Below are positions 1 through 8,645 of a stretch of DNA of 64,000 nt, piece after piece. Made by a program: the position numbers and the translations under genes. Within the stretch, counting starts at the first letter, position 1. Each line of letters opens with the position of its first letter. Origin of the DNA: Enterobacter cloacae complex sp. ECNIH7 (GTDB lineage Bacteria; Pseudomonadota; Gammaproteobacteria; Enterobacterales; Enterobacteriaceae). Where the stretch lies: contig NZ_CP017990.1 in the NCBI RefSeq assembly GCF_002208095.1, positions 1,054,001 to 1,118,000 on the forward strand, written 5' to 3'. The notes under the pieces are model-generated. The model was not told the DNA's origin. It saw only the letters and a list, made by a program, of their open reading frames with translations, and did not search any database.

Positions 1-6
1 CTTGCC

Positions 7-594
7 TTACTTCATGTCATCCTGGATGGCTGACGCCGACTTCCCCCCTTTCGCCATGCTGGAAAACACTGCGTCCCGGTAGATCCACGCATGAACGAGT
101 GCGGCAGAGAGATGGACCAGCACCACAGTAAAAAGCAACTTTGCCAGAAGGCTATGGGCGTCGTGACACCAGGCATACAGCGCTGGGCTGGTCGGGACAA
201 TCGCCGGCAGGTTGACGCCATCAAACATCACAATCGGCAGGCCCGCTGCCGACAGTTGCGCCCAGCCCAGCAGTGGCATTGCCAGCATTAACCCATACAA
301 CATCCAGTGTGATGCCTTTGCGGCAAGCACCTGCCAGACGGGCAAATCGGCAGGTAGTGGAGGCGTCCGGCTAAGGAGCCGGTTGACCAGACGCACCACT
401 GCCAGCAGTAAAATGGCGATACCCAGCGGCCGGTGCAGGTCGATTAACCAAATCCGGTGATGTAACGACGTCATCATCGCGGCACCGATGAAAAGCATCG
501 CCAGGATCATCCCCGCCATCAGCCAGTGCAGGCTTCGCGCCAGGATATTGAAATGCTGCGGCGCGTGCTCTCGTATATTTTTATTCGGGCTCAT
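7..594 (-). CDS. cytochrome b561 family protein
   Basis: A 195-residue inner-membrane protein with four hydrophobic segments (near residues 22-42, 55-75, 93-115 and 150-172). Histidines lie in or beside the segments (SLHWLMAG, DLHRPLGI, ASHWMLYG, VLVHLSAALVHAW), as expected for the two b-haems of the cytochrome b561/CybB family. It probably passes electrons from the quinone pool to a periplasmic partner. Its start overlaps the stop of the catalase-like gene by 4 nt (ATGA), so the two are translationally coupled and it is likely the electron partner of that enzyme. Family assignment is firm; the partner role is inferred. Confidence 0.88.
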   Translation of the reverse strand: MSPNKNIREHAPQHFNILARSLHWLMAGMILAMLFIGAAMMTSLHHRIWLIDLHRPLGIAILLLAVVRLVNRLLSRTPPLPADLPVWQVLAAKASHWMLYGLMLAMPLLGWAQLSAAGLPIVMFDGVNLPAIVPTSPALYAWCHDAHSLLAKLLFTVVLVHLSAALVHAWIYRDAVFSSMAKGGKSASAIQDDMK

Positions 595-1664
595 TTTACC
601 TCCTGCTTTTGCACGGCTTCAGTGGCCTTGCCGTAGCCGATTTCCCGCTCGCGGCGACTGAAAGAGTGGGAGTAGGCTGCGGAGCGGGCGTTTAAGATGG
701 GATCATCAGACACCGCAACGCCTGCAGGAACGACAGAAGGATCAAAGTTAACGTCGCGGCACGCGCCTATGGATTGTGCTTCGACCCGCGTCACTTCCAG
801 CGTGCCGGCCACCATCTGCTTGCGATCCTCCGGCCATGGCTGGGAAGGATCATCCACCGGATCGCCCGGCTGTGCGAGCTGCAAAACGTAATCCCAGTAG
901 AGTGGCTTCTGCGCCAGACGCTGACGCAGGTTTTCAAACAGGAAGTTGTCATCGGCTTTCTGTCGTTGTTCATCGCTCATAGAAAGGAAAGGCTCGTGCG
1001 GACGCATCATCCAGCGAACGGCTTGACGATCCCCCTGCGTGTTCACAAGATAAAAGGCGTTAATGCTGTAAAACGTCGCGCCCGCGAAGCTGCCGGGCGC
1101 GGGTTTTTGTGCCGCCCATTTAAGGTATTTCTCCGCCTCCGGGTACGCTTTCAAAAAATCTGCGAGACGCTGCGGATCCGGTTTCCCGGTGGCCGCATCA
1201 ACAGCCGTGGCTTTTCGCAAGGCCAGAAAACCTTCCGGGCTGTGGGTGGCGAAGAAAGGCTCGTTGTTCATCGCCATTCGCCATTGTTGCTTGTCATCTG
1301 TCTTCAGCAGCAGCGCCATGCTCAGGGTTTTGGTCGTACTATCCGGGGCATGCGGATCGCCGGTACCAATAGAGAACCGGCCCACCACGGGCACTTCCTG
1401 CTGCGAGAAGAGGCGGGAGGTTGAAAGAGAATCCGCCGATCCGTTTGGCGTAAAGGTGCCGGTAAAGCAGATGCCTTTTCCATGCGCGCGGCGAAAACCC
1501 GGCGGGAAGGGTTTCGGTGTTTCACCTACCAGTGCCTGGCTGACCGTGCGTGAACCAAGCCAGCCCGCCGTCCATGCAAAAGCAGATGCCAGCGTACCGG
1601 CGACAACGGCGATCGCTGCCAGCGCGCCCCAGGTTTTTTTTGATTTTAAATCCAGTTTCGACAT
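591..1664 (-). CDS. catalase-related peroxidase (SrpA-like), exported or membrane-anchored
   Basis: A 357-residue haem protein of the short catalase-related group. FRRAHGKGICFTGTF carries the distal histidine and VGRFSIGTGDPHAPD is a typical catalase-core segment. An N-terminal hydrophobic stretch (about residues 9-32, after MSKLDLKSKK) is a signal or anchor, placing the enzyme in the periplasm. I chose the ATG at 1664; an upstream in-frame ATG at 1694 lies inside an inverted repeat and would add a non-conserved leader. It is coupled by ATGA to the downstream cytochrome b561 gene. Members of this family act as peroxidases rather than true catalases; the substrate cannot be told from sequence. 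Confidence 0.85.
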   Translation of the reverse strand: MSKLDLKSKKTWGALAAIAVVAGTLASAFAWTAGWLGSRTVSQALVGETPKPFPPGFRRAHGKGICFTGTFTPNGSADSLSTSRLFSQQEVPVVGRFSIGTGDPHAPDSTTKTLSMALLLKTDDKQQWRMAMNNEPFFATHSPEGFLALRKATAVDAATGKPDPQRLADFLKAYPEAEKYLKWAAQKPAPGSFAGATFYSINAFYLVNTQGDRQAVRWMMRPHEPFLSMSDEQRQKADDNFLFENLRQRLAQKPLYWDYVLQLAQPGDPVDDPSQPWPEDRKQMVAGTLEVTRVEAQSIGACRDVNFDPSVVPAGVAVSDDPILNARSAAYSHSFSRREREIGYGKATEAVQKQEVK

Positions 1665-1691
1665 AGACGTTTTTCCGGAACAAAATATCTT

Positions 1692-1727
1692 CACATGTCA
1701 TGCACAACGTAGTGCGCGTGACATGTG
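1692..1727. promoter_or_regulatory. inverted repeat upstream of the catalase-like gene
   Basis: Arms CACATGTCA (1692-1700) and TGACATGTG (1719-1727) are perfect 9-bp inverted repeats. Inside them are GCAC (1702-1705) and GTGC (1712-1715). The element lies 28-63 nt before the chosen start codon. It could be an operator or a leader-RNA hairpin. No regulator gene for it lies in the window, though one could sit just beyond the left edge. Confidence 0.5.
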
Positions 1728-1826
1728 TTAATACGGTGGCGAATATGGCTCGAGTATAGGAACTAAGGGGCGTAAAGAAAGAATCTCACGAAAAGTTTAA
1801 ACCTTTCCGCTGTCAAAAAGGCCGGT

Positions 1827-2438
1827 TTACTCATCGTGTCGGAAGTTATGACCGAGCCGGTGACCCAGCGAGAAATAGTGGCGAAACAGGTAATAGAGGG
1901 GATTCCATTTCTGCACGTTAAATTTCACCCCTCTCTGAGTACGAATTAATAATGCCTCAGAAACGTGGACGCAGGTTATCGCGGCATCAACGGACACCAG
2001 GTTCCCCTGTGAACCTGTCAGGGGCGCTATACCGCAAACCCGAGCCTCTATTTGTACAGGACACTCTTTAATTCTCAATGAGTTAATCGTTACTGCCTTT
2101 TCTTTATGGAAATTTCCGCAGCTAAACTTATCCGGTTCAAAAACATATCCCATCTTTTTCTTCCATTCCGGTGGGGATGCTTTTCCCGTTTTATTTGCGA
2201 TAGCTTCAATATTCGGCCAGAGCCTGCTGTCCGGAATGTTCAGAACAATATCGGGGTTGCCCATGATATTTTCATAACACTTTCCGGAGGTGCCAGGCCC
2301 GAATACGATATTCCGATCAAGGATCCACCACGAGGAGACCGGGCTCAGGTTGGTTGAACCGTCAGGATTTTGGCTGGAGATAATGGCGACCGGTGTACCA
2401 AAATATAAAGAAGCAAAATCGACCTGCTGGGTTTTCAT
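1827..2438 (-). CDS. flavin reductase-like / FMN-binding split-barrel protein
   Basis: A 203-residue soluble protein. The N-terminal part (DFASLYFGTPVAIISSQNPDG, SPVSSWWILDRNIVFGP, DIVLNIPDS) resembles the flavin-reductase-like FMN-binding domain, where the barrel binds FMN and an oxidoreductase partner or NAD(P)H. There is no signal peptide or membrane segment. It stands alone between the catalase pair and the yellow-family gene on the same strand, with gaps over 130 bp on each side. The reaction is unknown; the fold assignment is fairly sure. Confidence 0.7.
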   Translation of the reverse strand: MKTQQVDFASLYFGTPVAIISSQNPDGSTNLSPVSSWWILDRNIVFGPGTSGKCYENIMGNPDIVLNIPDSRLWPNIEAIANKTGKASPPEWKKKMGYVFEPDKFSCGNFHKEKAVTINSLRIKECPVQIEARVCGIAPLTGSQGNLVSVDAAITCVHVSEALLIRTQRGVKFNVQKWNPLYYLFRHYFSLGHRLGHNFRHDE

Positions 2439-2616
2439 TTTATCATCCTCTGATTAACGAAGGCCCAGTCTACGTTGTGCAAACGTGCGTTACTTCGGTG
2501 AAGCGTGAAGTAAAATGCGGCTCACGGAATATCCAGGAGCGCAATGTTAACCGCTTCTTCCTGAGCAGGGGGAAGACACCACGTTCAGCCTTTAAGGAAA
2601 TAAGATCGTGTAAAAT

Positions 2617-2643
2617 CAGGAGCCCCCATATGCTGGGCTCCTG
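2617..2643 (-). terminator. probable intrinsic terminator of the yellow/MRJP-family gene
   Basis: Perfect 9-bp stem (CAGGAGCCC at 2617-2625 and GGGCTCCTG at 2635-2643) with a 9-nt loop, 13 nt beyond the stop codon of the minus-strand gene. On the minus strand it is followed by ATTTTACA, a weak U tract, so termination may be partial. Confidence 0.55.
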
Positions 2644-2655
2644 GTTTATTTGCCC

Positions 2656-3861
2656 TTATTTTTGTAAAGCATCGAGACGCAAGCGCCACAAATCATAGCG
2701 TTCCTCTCCCGGTTTAACGACTCCCGCGAAGTGGTCACTGAGGCGACTCGAGGTAAATACAAGGTCTCCGTTCGGACGGATTGCCGGCGTGTCTGGCCAG
2801 CGCACCTCTTCGCTTGCCGCAATCAGCGACATGGAAAGGGTCTTAGGGTCGTATCTGACGATACCATTGCGTGTGACATCGGTAATGTAGAGGTTACCTT
2901 TTTCATCTGTCACCATACCGTCGGTGTTGCCTCCCACTCTGCCCAGATCGCGGATCTGTTCGGCGATTTGCACATCGGTTGAAGCTGGCTGTCTGAGTAT
3001 TGCGGTCGGTACCGCATAAGCACGCGTGCCGGTTGTCACTGTCCAGTACAGCGTGTTCGCATCGGGAGAAAGTGCAATGCCATTGATGCCAATCAGCAAT
3101 GGTTTACCCGGCCATACTTCAGCCCCGTGCGAGACAACGTTAACGCCAGGTTCAATCTGCAGCGCAGGGTGACGATCGAGTACGCGTCGTGCCCTACCGG
3201 TGGCGAAGTCCACGACAATCACGCCCACACGGTTTTCCGGCGCACTCCGCGAGCCGCTGTCGGAGATATAGGCGACACGGCGGTTCTCATCGACCACCAC
3301 ATCATTAAGGAAGCTGGCCTTGCGGTCCGCTACGCCATCCAGGGCGATACGTTTGATAGTGCGGCCAGAGTGGAGATCCAGTACAAGCAGTTTCTGCGCC
3401 CCCACGGGGGATTCTGTTTCGCCTGCAACAAACCCCATGTCCAGCGCCCATAGCCAGCCGTTTTTACGGTCAACATAAAAACCGAGCACGTTGCGCAGGC
3501 TCTCAGCGGGATCGGTGTTTACCGCATTCCCCTCGCGGGAGGGAAACGCCGTCAGGCGGGCAGGGCCAGACTGCGCAGTGGTATCAAGAATGCTTAATGT
3601 CGCGGGAGCCGCAGCTGAAACCAGCCGGGGCGTGCTGACAAAGGCCCGGTCCATTGCATCAAAGTGGATACCCGCAATAGGGGCATTGACCGAACCGGAA
3701 AACGTCGCCGGTATCTTTCCGTCTTGAGCGGCATCCCAGCTCACGCCGGCGTAGCTTCGCCAGCGCTCCAGAGGCGGGTTATTCGCCGCGTTGACTACAC
3801 TCGGGAAAGTAAACAATGCCGCCAATGCGATGGCGGGCAGAATAAGGGGGCGGTTGAACAT
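2656..3861 (-). CDS. secreted yellow/major-royal-jelly-family protein (L-dopachrome tautomerase-related)
   Basis: A 401-residue protein with a clear signal peptide (MFNRPLILPAIALAALF, cleavage near VVNA-A). The body reads as a six-bladed beta-propeller of the SMP-30/major royal jelly type: repeated strands such as GFYVDRKNGWLWALDMG, NDVVVDENRRVAYISDSG and LYITDVTRNGIVRYDP. Bacterial members are often labelled L-dopachrome tautomerase-related, but activity is rarely shown. It is divergent from the adjacent LysR gene across about 110 bp, so that regulator may control it. Substrate unknown. Confidence 0.75.
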   Translation of the reverse strand: MFNRPLILPAIALAALFTFPSVVNAANNPPLERWRSYAGVSWDAAQDGKIPATFSGSVNAPIAGIHFDAMDRAFVSTPRLVSAAAPATLSILDTTAQSGPARLTAFPSREGNAVNTDPAESLRNVLGFYVDRKNGWLWALDMGFVAGETESPVGAQKLLVLDLHSGRTIKRIALDGVADRKASFLNDVVVDENRRVAYISDSGSRSAPENRVGVIVVDFATGRARRVLDRHPALQIEPGVNVVSHGAEVWPGKPLLIGINGIALSPDANTLYWTVTTGTRAYAVPTAILRQPASTDVQIAEQIRDLGRVGGNTDGMVTDEKGNLYITDVTRNGIVRYDPKTLSMSLIAASEEVRWPDTPAIRPNGDLVFTSSRLSDHFAGVVKPGEERYDLWRLRLDALQK

Positions 3862-3970
3862 TGAAAGTCTCCGGTGGCACGTTCAGGTGATGAATGTAGG
3901 CCACTTTACTCATCGCCCAACGGGAGATAAATTAGCCAAATTGAAAAAGATTTGTTCCTGAGAGAGCAAA

Positions 3971-4870
3971 ATGAGCCGAAAATTCGATTACCTCGGAGAC
4001 GTTGAAGTCCTCATTGCTGTTGTTGAACATGGCTCTTTTACTGCCGCAGCGGTTGCCCTTTCAACCACTCCTTCGGTACTGAGTCGCGCGGTCACCCGCC
4101 TGGAAGCGCGTCTTGGAAGGCAGCTGTTACAGCGCACGACCCGCCGGGTGGGGCCGACTGAAGCAGGGCGCGTCTATCTTGAGCAGGCGCGCTCCGCGTT
4201 TTCTCTGCTTGATGACGCCGAACGCGATGGACGCGGTCAGGAGGGCGATCTGACCGGTCGCGTGAAAATGAGTGTCCCGACGACCTATGCCCACTACCGC
4301 CTGCCGCCGCTGCTGGCTCGCTTTACCCAACACTACCCGCGCGTTCAGGTTGAATTGAACATTACCAATCGCAACGTTGACCTGATCGCGGAGGGGTTCG
4401 ATCTGACGATCCGTCTGGGACAGTTGCCTGACAGTGGGCTTGTGGGGCGAAAGCTGGAAGACGCGGCATTGCTTCTGGTCGCCTCCCCGGACTACCTGCA
4501 TCGAAGAGGGAAACCTCAGACGCTGGAGGAGTTGCTGCGCCATCAGTGCCTGCCGTTTATCATGCCGCGTACCGGTCGCATTGCCCCCTGGGTATTTCGG
4601 GATGAAGGGCGCGATATTGACTGGTTGCCGGGGTCAACCATCGAAATATCAGACGATGTACTCGGCGTGGTTTCGCTCGCGGAGCAGGGGATGGGGATCT
4701 GCCAGAGCTATGAATTTATCGTCCAGGACAGAATACAGCGCGGCCAGTTAGTTGAGGTGTTGCCACAACTCCGGGGACGGTCGCGACCTTTCTCCGTGCT
4801 GTTCGCACCGCACCGACGTCAGTCGGCAGCCACCCGGGCAATGATTGACCTTCTGACCCGGCAAGAATGA
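3971..4870 (+). CDS. LysR-family transcriptional regulator
   Basis: A 299-residue regulator. The N-terminal winged helix is canonical (FTAAAVALSTTPSVLSRAVT, then LEARLGRQLLQRTTRRVGPT), followed by a substrate-binding co-inducer domain from about residue 90. The DLTIRLGQLPDSGLVGRKL segment is typical of the CrgA-like subgroup. It is divergent from the yellow-family gene, the usual layout for a LysR protein and its target. The small membrane protein gene follows 16 bp downstream and is likely co-transcribed. The co-inducer is unknown. Confidence 0.9.
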   Translation: MSRKFDYLGDVEVLIAVVEHGSFTAAAVALSTTPSVLSRAVTRLEARLGRQLLQRTTRRVGPTEAGRVYLEQARSAFSLLDDAERDGRGQEGDLTGRVKMSVPTTYAHYRLPPLLARFTQHYPRVQVELNITNRNVDLIAEGFDLTIRLGQLPDSGLVGRKLEDAALLLVASPDYLHRRGKPQTLEELLRHQCLPFIMPRTGRIAPWVFRDEGRDIDWLPGSTIEISDDVLGVVSLAEQGMGICQSYEFIVQDRIQRGQLVEVLPQLRGRSRPFSVLFAPHRRQSAATRAMIDLLTRQE

Positions 4871-4886
4871 GAAGGACGAGTCCACC

Positions 4887-5396
4887 ATGAAAAAAGCGCA
4901 TTTTTCCTTTTGGATCCCTCTTATCGCGGGCGGGATAGCACTGATATCGGGTTTTGTGGTCTGGTCAGTCAACATTTACCGCGTGACATACCTTTCGATC
5001 CGCGGGGAGCAGTACCTTGCCTGTGGGGCGTTGCTGCTGGCGCTGGTGCCGATGGTCTATTTCATCAGAAAGGGGAGACTGAAAGGTAAGCGCCTTGCTG
5101 ACGCGGTGAAAATCTACCTCGGCTTCTTTATTTGCAGCCTGCCGGGTGCCATGTTCGTGGTCTTTACAGCGGCCTGGCTGCTGGAGGGGGACTATTCGGC
5201 CTGGAGCAAACCTTACCGGTATGAGTCCAGTACCCGCCACAGCTGCTCGGGTGCTGAAGTCTACGAGCCGGAATTAAAGAAGGAGATCCGCATCTGTAAC
5301 CCGCAGGGTAACGTTTATTCCGATACCACCCTGTATGTGGAAAAGCGGAGCAATGCCCTGGGGATTGTGGTGCTCTGGGCTATCACGCGTGCCTGA
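4887..5396 (+). CDS. small integral membrane protein of unknown function
   Basis: A 169-residue protein that I do not recognise. Three strong hydrophobic segments are visible (near residues 6-29, 45-62 and 72-97). A polar stretch with two cysteines follows (TRHSCSGAEVYEPELKKEIRICNP), then a short hydrophobic C-terminus. It starts 16 bp after the LysR gene on the same strand with GAAGGACGAG as a ribosome site, so it probably shares that transcript. No catalytic motif was seen. Confidence 0.7.
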   Translation: MKKAHFSFWIPLIAGGIALISGFVVWSVNIYRVTYLSIRGEQYLACGALLLALVPMVYFIRKGRLKGKRLADAVKIYLGFFICSLPGAMFVVFTAAWLLEGDYSAWSKPYRYESSTRHSCSGAEVYEPELKKEIRICNPQGNVYSDTTLYVEKRSNALGIVVLWAITRA

Positions 5397-5427
5397 ACCG
5401 GGGAAAGTCAGGGCGCGAGAATAAGCG

Positions 5428-7212
5428 TCAGCCCGCCTCCAGCATCCCAAAGCTCACAATCCGTGCGCGGCCCAGCTCTTTCGCCCGGTACAAGGCCACA
5501 TCCGCGGCGCGCAGCAGGTTGTCAGTCTGGGCATGTTGCGGGTAGCTGGCAATGCCAATCGACACGTCCACCGGCCCAATCTCGGTCAGACCGTAGCGAA
5601 TCGACAGCTCATGTACGCCGGTGTAAATCGTCTGCGCGCAGGCGTGCGCCTCTGCTTCATCGGCACCGGAAAGCAGCACCAGAAACTCCTCGCCCCCGTA
5701 GCGGAATGCGAGTCCGTTGTCATGGGCAGCCCGCTGGACAATCGACGCCACGCTTTTAATCACCTGATCGCCCGCTTCATGGCCGAAGCGGTCGTTGATG
5801 CTCTTGAAGTGATCGATGTCGATCATCATGCAGCTTAACGGTTCGCCGGTGCGCAACGCCTGTGCCGTTTGGGTTTGCAGGGTATCTTCCAGATGATGAC
5901 GATTACGCAGGCCGGTGAGCGGGTCGAACAAGGCTTTTTCCAGCAACGCGTCGCGCAGACGCTGGTTGGCCAGCGCCAGACCGAGCGCTTCGGCCATCAG
6001 TTCCAGATAGGCGCGGGATGGGGCGTTGTCCGCCGTAATATTCTGGAAGGAGAGCAGGCCAATGGCCTCGCCCTGGGCGATAAGCGGCACGCACAGCGAA
6101 CTATCCGCCTGGGGGGCCGGAAGATGATAGCAGGCGATATCCGGCTCACCGTTTACCGGCGGGTGGCTCTGCCCGCGACGCACGGCCCAGCACTCGTCAG
6201 GGTGGAAGCTCGTCTCTTCACCAACCGGTGAAAGCCATTGCGCGACGCAGCGCATCTGCCACGGCTCCCGGTCAAGGACGTAAAGTCGGCCCGCGATCCC
6301 CGGCGCAATATTAGGCGCAAAAAGTTCCGCCACGTTAATCACATCGTTAAAGTTCTCACACCCCTGCAGCCGCTGGGTCATGCGCGCCAGCAGCTCGCGG
6401 ATGGCCCAGTCGGCATCGCGTTCTCTTTCCAGACGCTGTCGCGCCAGGCCGTTTTCGCGGAAGATGCGGATGGCCTGGGCCATATCGCCTATCTCATCAA
6501 TCTGGTTGAAATTGGGCGTTTCAACCGCGTAATCCTGGGATGCCAGGCGGTGCACCACGTCGCTCAGGCGGACCACGGGGCGCAGCACGCGGCGTTTTAA
6601 TATAAAGCCGAGAACAAACAGGAACAGCAGGGCGGTCAGGCCGACCATCAGCTCAGAGGCCGTACGCAGCGCTTTCGATTTTTTTGTCGCATCCTGAACG
6701 GAGGCGATGACGCGTTTGTCGAGTATCTGGCGGAAGTGATCGAGCTGGCTCTGCGCGCGCTCCAGCTCCTGCTCATAGGGCGCACCGTAGAGCAGCGCAA
6801 CGGCCTGCGCGTCTTCTCCCTGCGTCGCGCTCGTTAGTGCCGTTTGCTGCTCGTCCTGTAGCTCATCGACGATCTTTATCCCTTCATGCAGCAGGGCCAG
6901 TTCTTCATCCGATGCGCCGTTATCCTGCAACTTTTCCAGCCGAAGCTCGATGCTCTTCAGGCTGTTTTCCGCCTGGTTATATTCCTTGAGAACCTGAGGA
7001 TCTTTTTTAATGACGTACAGTCGTGCTAAATCAGACTGGGCCCAGATATCGGTTTCGATATCTTCCGTGAGCTGATCAAATTTCTGCCGTTGTTCAACGG
7101 CCTGACGCTCGAGGGTATCAGCACTGGACGCCATCAGCATGATGATGCCGGAGGCGATGGTCAGGCAGACCGTGGCCCCATAGGCCCAGTTTGTTATCGT
7201 TGCGATTCGCAC
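5428..7212 (-). CDS. membrane diguanylate cyclase (sensor-HAMP-GAF-GGDEF)
   Basis: A 594-residue signalling protein from a GTG start at 7212 with AAGGA upstream. Order: TM1 (residues 8-28), a charged helical periplasmic domain of about 160 residues resembling a four-helix sensor, TM2 (about 186-206), HAMP (VLRPVVRLSDVVHRLASQDY), a GAF domain (about 275-425), then GGDEF. The signature is RYGGEEF, with GGEEF at 506-510, an active variant. The residues five before it are not RxxD, so the usual inhibitory c-di-GMP site appears absent. It makes c-di-GMP at the inner membrane in response to an unknown signal. No partner gene is adjacent. Confidence 0.88.
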   Translation of the reverse strand: MRIATITNWAYGATVCLTIASGIIMLMASSADTLERQAVEQRQKFDQLTEDIETDIWAQSDLARLYVIKKDPQVLKEYNQAENSLKSIELRLEKLQDNGASDEELALLHEGIKIVDELQDEQQTALTSATQGEDAQAVALLYGAPYEQELERAQSQLDHFRQILDKRVIASVQDATKKSKALRTASELMVGLTALLFLFVLGFILKRRVLRPVVRLSDVVHRLASQDYAVETPNFNQIDEIGDMAQAIRIFRENGLARQRLERERDADWAIRELLARMTQRLQGCENFNDVINVAELFAPNIAPGIAGRLYVLDREPWQMRCVAQWLSPVGEETSFHPDECWAVRRGQSHPPVNGEPDIACYHLPAPQADSSLCVPLIAQGEAIGLLSFQNITADNAPSRAYLELMAEALGLALANQRLRDALLEKALFDPLTGLRNRHHLEDTLQTQTAQALRTGEPLSCMMIDIDHFKSINDRFGHEAGDQVIKSVASIVQRAAHDNGLAFRYGGEEFLVLLSGADEAEAHACAQTIYTGVHELSIRYGLTEIGPVDVSIGIASYPQHAQTDNLLRAADVALYRAKELGRARIVSFGMLEAG

Positions 7213-7281
7213 CTGATGATCCTTTTACGACATGAGTAGGATGGCGTTCTTCAAATTATAGAAAACGTCTGATTTAAGGCG

Positions 7282-7305
7282 AAAAAAAGGCGGCACATCG
7301 CCGCC
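7282..7305 (-). terminator. intrinsic terminator of the AI-2E permease gene
   Basis: GGCGGC-ACATC-GCCGCC stem-loop. On the minus strand it is followed by TTTTTTT. It lies about 25 nt beyond the stop of the permease gene and ahead of the diguanylate cyclase gene, separating the two transcripts. Confidence 0.75.
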
Positions 7306-7330
7306 TGGTGTGGTCTATATCGTCACATCC

Positions 7331-8440
7331 TCACAATTCTGGAGGATTTTTTCCTTCTTCGATGAAGTCGGGGTCCAGCTCTTCGGCGTTACCTTCGTGA
7401 TCGCGCCCTGAGAAGAGGTTCCAGCAGGCGATAAACAGCGCGGCAATGAGCGGCCCAATCACAAAGCCGTTAATGCCGTACAGCTCCATGCCGCCGAGGG
7501 TGGAGATCAGTATCAGGTAGTCCGGCATTTTGGTGTCTTTCCCGACCAGCAGCGGGCGCAGGATATTGTCCACCAGCCCGACGATAATCACGAAGAAGCC
7601 GACAATAAACAGCCCTTGCCACAGCTGGTGGGTGGCGAACAGGAAGATGGCGGCGGGCACCCAGACTATCGCCGAGCCGATGGCGGGAACCAGCGAGAGG
7701 AAGGCCATCAGCGCGCCCCAGAGCACGCTGCCGTCAATACCGGCAATCGCAAACGCAATCCCGCCGAGGATGCCCTGAACCACCGCCACCGCCGCCGTAC
7801 CTTTTACCGTGGCACGCGACACGCCGACGAATTTGGCGAACAGATGATGCTTGGCGAAATCAGACAGCGGCAGGGAGTCGAGGATCTGGCGCACCAGATA
7901 CGGGCCGTCTTTCAGCAGGAAGAACAGCAGATAAAGCATGATGCCGAAGCTTATCGCAAAGCCAAACGTGCCCTTGCCAATCAGGAACGCGCTGCCGGCG
8001 AGATATTGCCCGCCCTGCAGGGCGACATCAGAGAGTTTTTTCTGGATCTGCGCCGCGTTGGTCAGGTTGTGATCCGCCAGGAAGCCGCTGGCCCAGTCAG
8101 GCAGATGGTTGAAGATGCTTGCCACCACTTCCGGGAACTGGGTGTTGTTCTCCTGAAGCTTCGTATAAACCACGTTCAGCTCAATGGCGAGCGAGGAGAG
8201 GATCACCATCAACGGGATAAAGACGATCAGGCAGATAATACCGATGGTCAACAGCGAGGCAAGCCCGTTGCGATCGCCCAGCGCGGTGCGCAGCCTGTTT
8301 TTTACCGGGTTGAAGATGACGGTCAGAATGGCGGCCCAGAGTATCGCGGAGAAGTAGGGCGACAGCACGTCGAAGAAGGCCCAGGTCACAAGGGCAAGAA
8401 TAAAGATAAAGAAACCTTTGGTCAGTCCGTTAAAGCGCAT
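7331..8440 (-). CDS. AI-2E family transporter (PerM/YdiK-type permease)
   Basis: A 369-residue polytopic inner-membrane protein with about eight helices, including GFFIFILALVTWAFFDVL, LTIGIICLIVFIPLMVIL and LWQGLFIVGFFVIIVG. The C-terminal block with VDNILRPLLVGKDTKMP, then GGMELYGINGFVIGPLI, is the hallmark of the AI-2E/UPF0118 family. Members include the AI-2 exporter TqsA and YdiK; this sequence differs enough from E. coli YdiK that I give no symbol. The C-terminus is acidic. It is monocistronic with its own terminator. Substrate unknown. Confidence 0.85.
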   Translation of the reverse strand: MRFNGLTKGFFIFILALVTWAFFDVLSPYFSAILWAAILTVIFNPVKNRLRTALGDRNGLASLLTIGIICLIVFIPLMVILSSLAIELNVVYTKLQENNTQFPEVVASIFNHLPDWASGFLADHNLTNAAQIQKKLSDVALQGGQYLAGSAFLIGKGTFGFAISFGIMLYLLFFLLKDGPYLVRQILDSLPLSDFAKHHLFAKFVGVSRATVKGTAAVAVVQGILGGIAFAIAGIDGSVLWGALMAFLSLVPAIGSAIVWVPAAIFLFATHQLWQGLFIVGFFVIIVGLVDNILRPLLVGKDTKMPDYLILISTLGGMELYGINGFVIGPLIAALFIACWNLFSGRDHEGNAEELDPDFIEEGKNPPEL

Positions 8441-8504
8441 CAGTCAGTCCTGGTTACTAAGAAACTGTGTCGACTATAGAACTGATTGTGAGAATTACCA
8501 ACCT

Positions 8505-8533
8505 TGCGCCGGGTAGCGGCTGCGCCTTAACCG
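8505..8533. repeat. degenerate REP-like palindrome
   Basis: GCGCCGGGTAGCGGCTGCGCC followed by TTAACC resembles the enterobacterial REP unit GCCGGGTGGCGGCTACGCC. It lies between the divergent permease and mmuP genes. The 3' arm is degraded. Confidence 0.5.
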
Positions 8534-8645
8534 TCCTGCGGGCAGTGTTGCGGTATGAATCCGCTCTTCGCGGATACCACTTTCGACTGACCGAAGATCG
8601 CCTTTTCCCGCACCATGCTGTAAGTATCTGCTTGCGGAGGTGCTT

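Noticed and set aside
774..1424. 216-codon open frame antisense to the catalase-like gene
   Set aside because: It is the complement of a well-conserved coding sequence in a high-GC region, with no ribosome site and no family resemblance.
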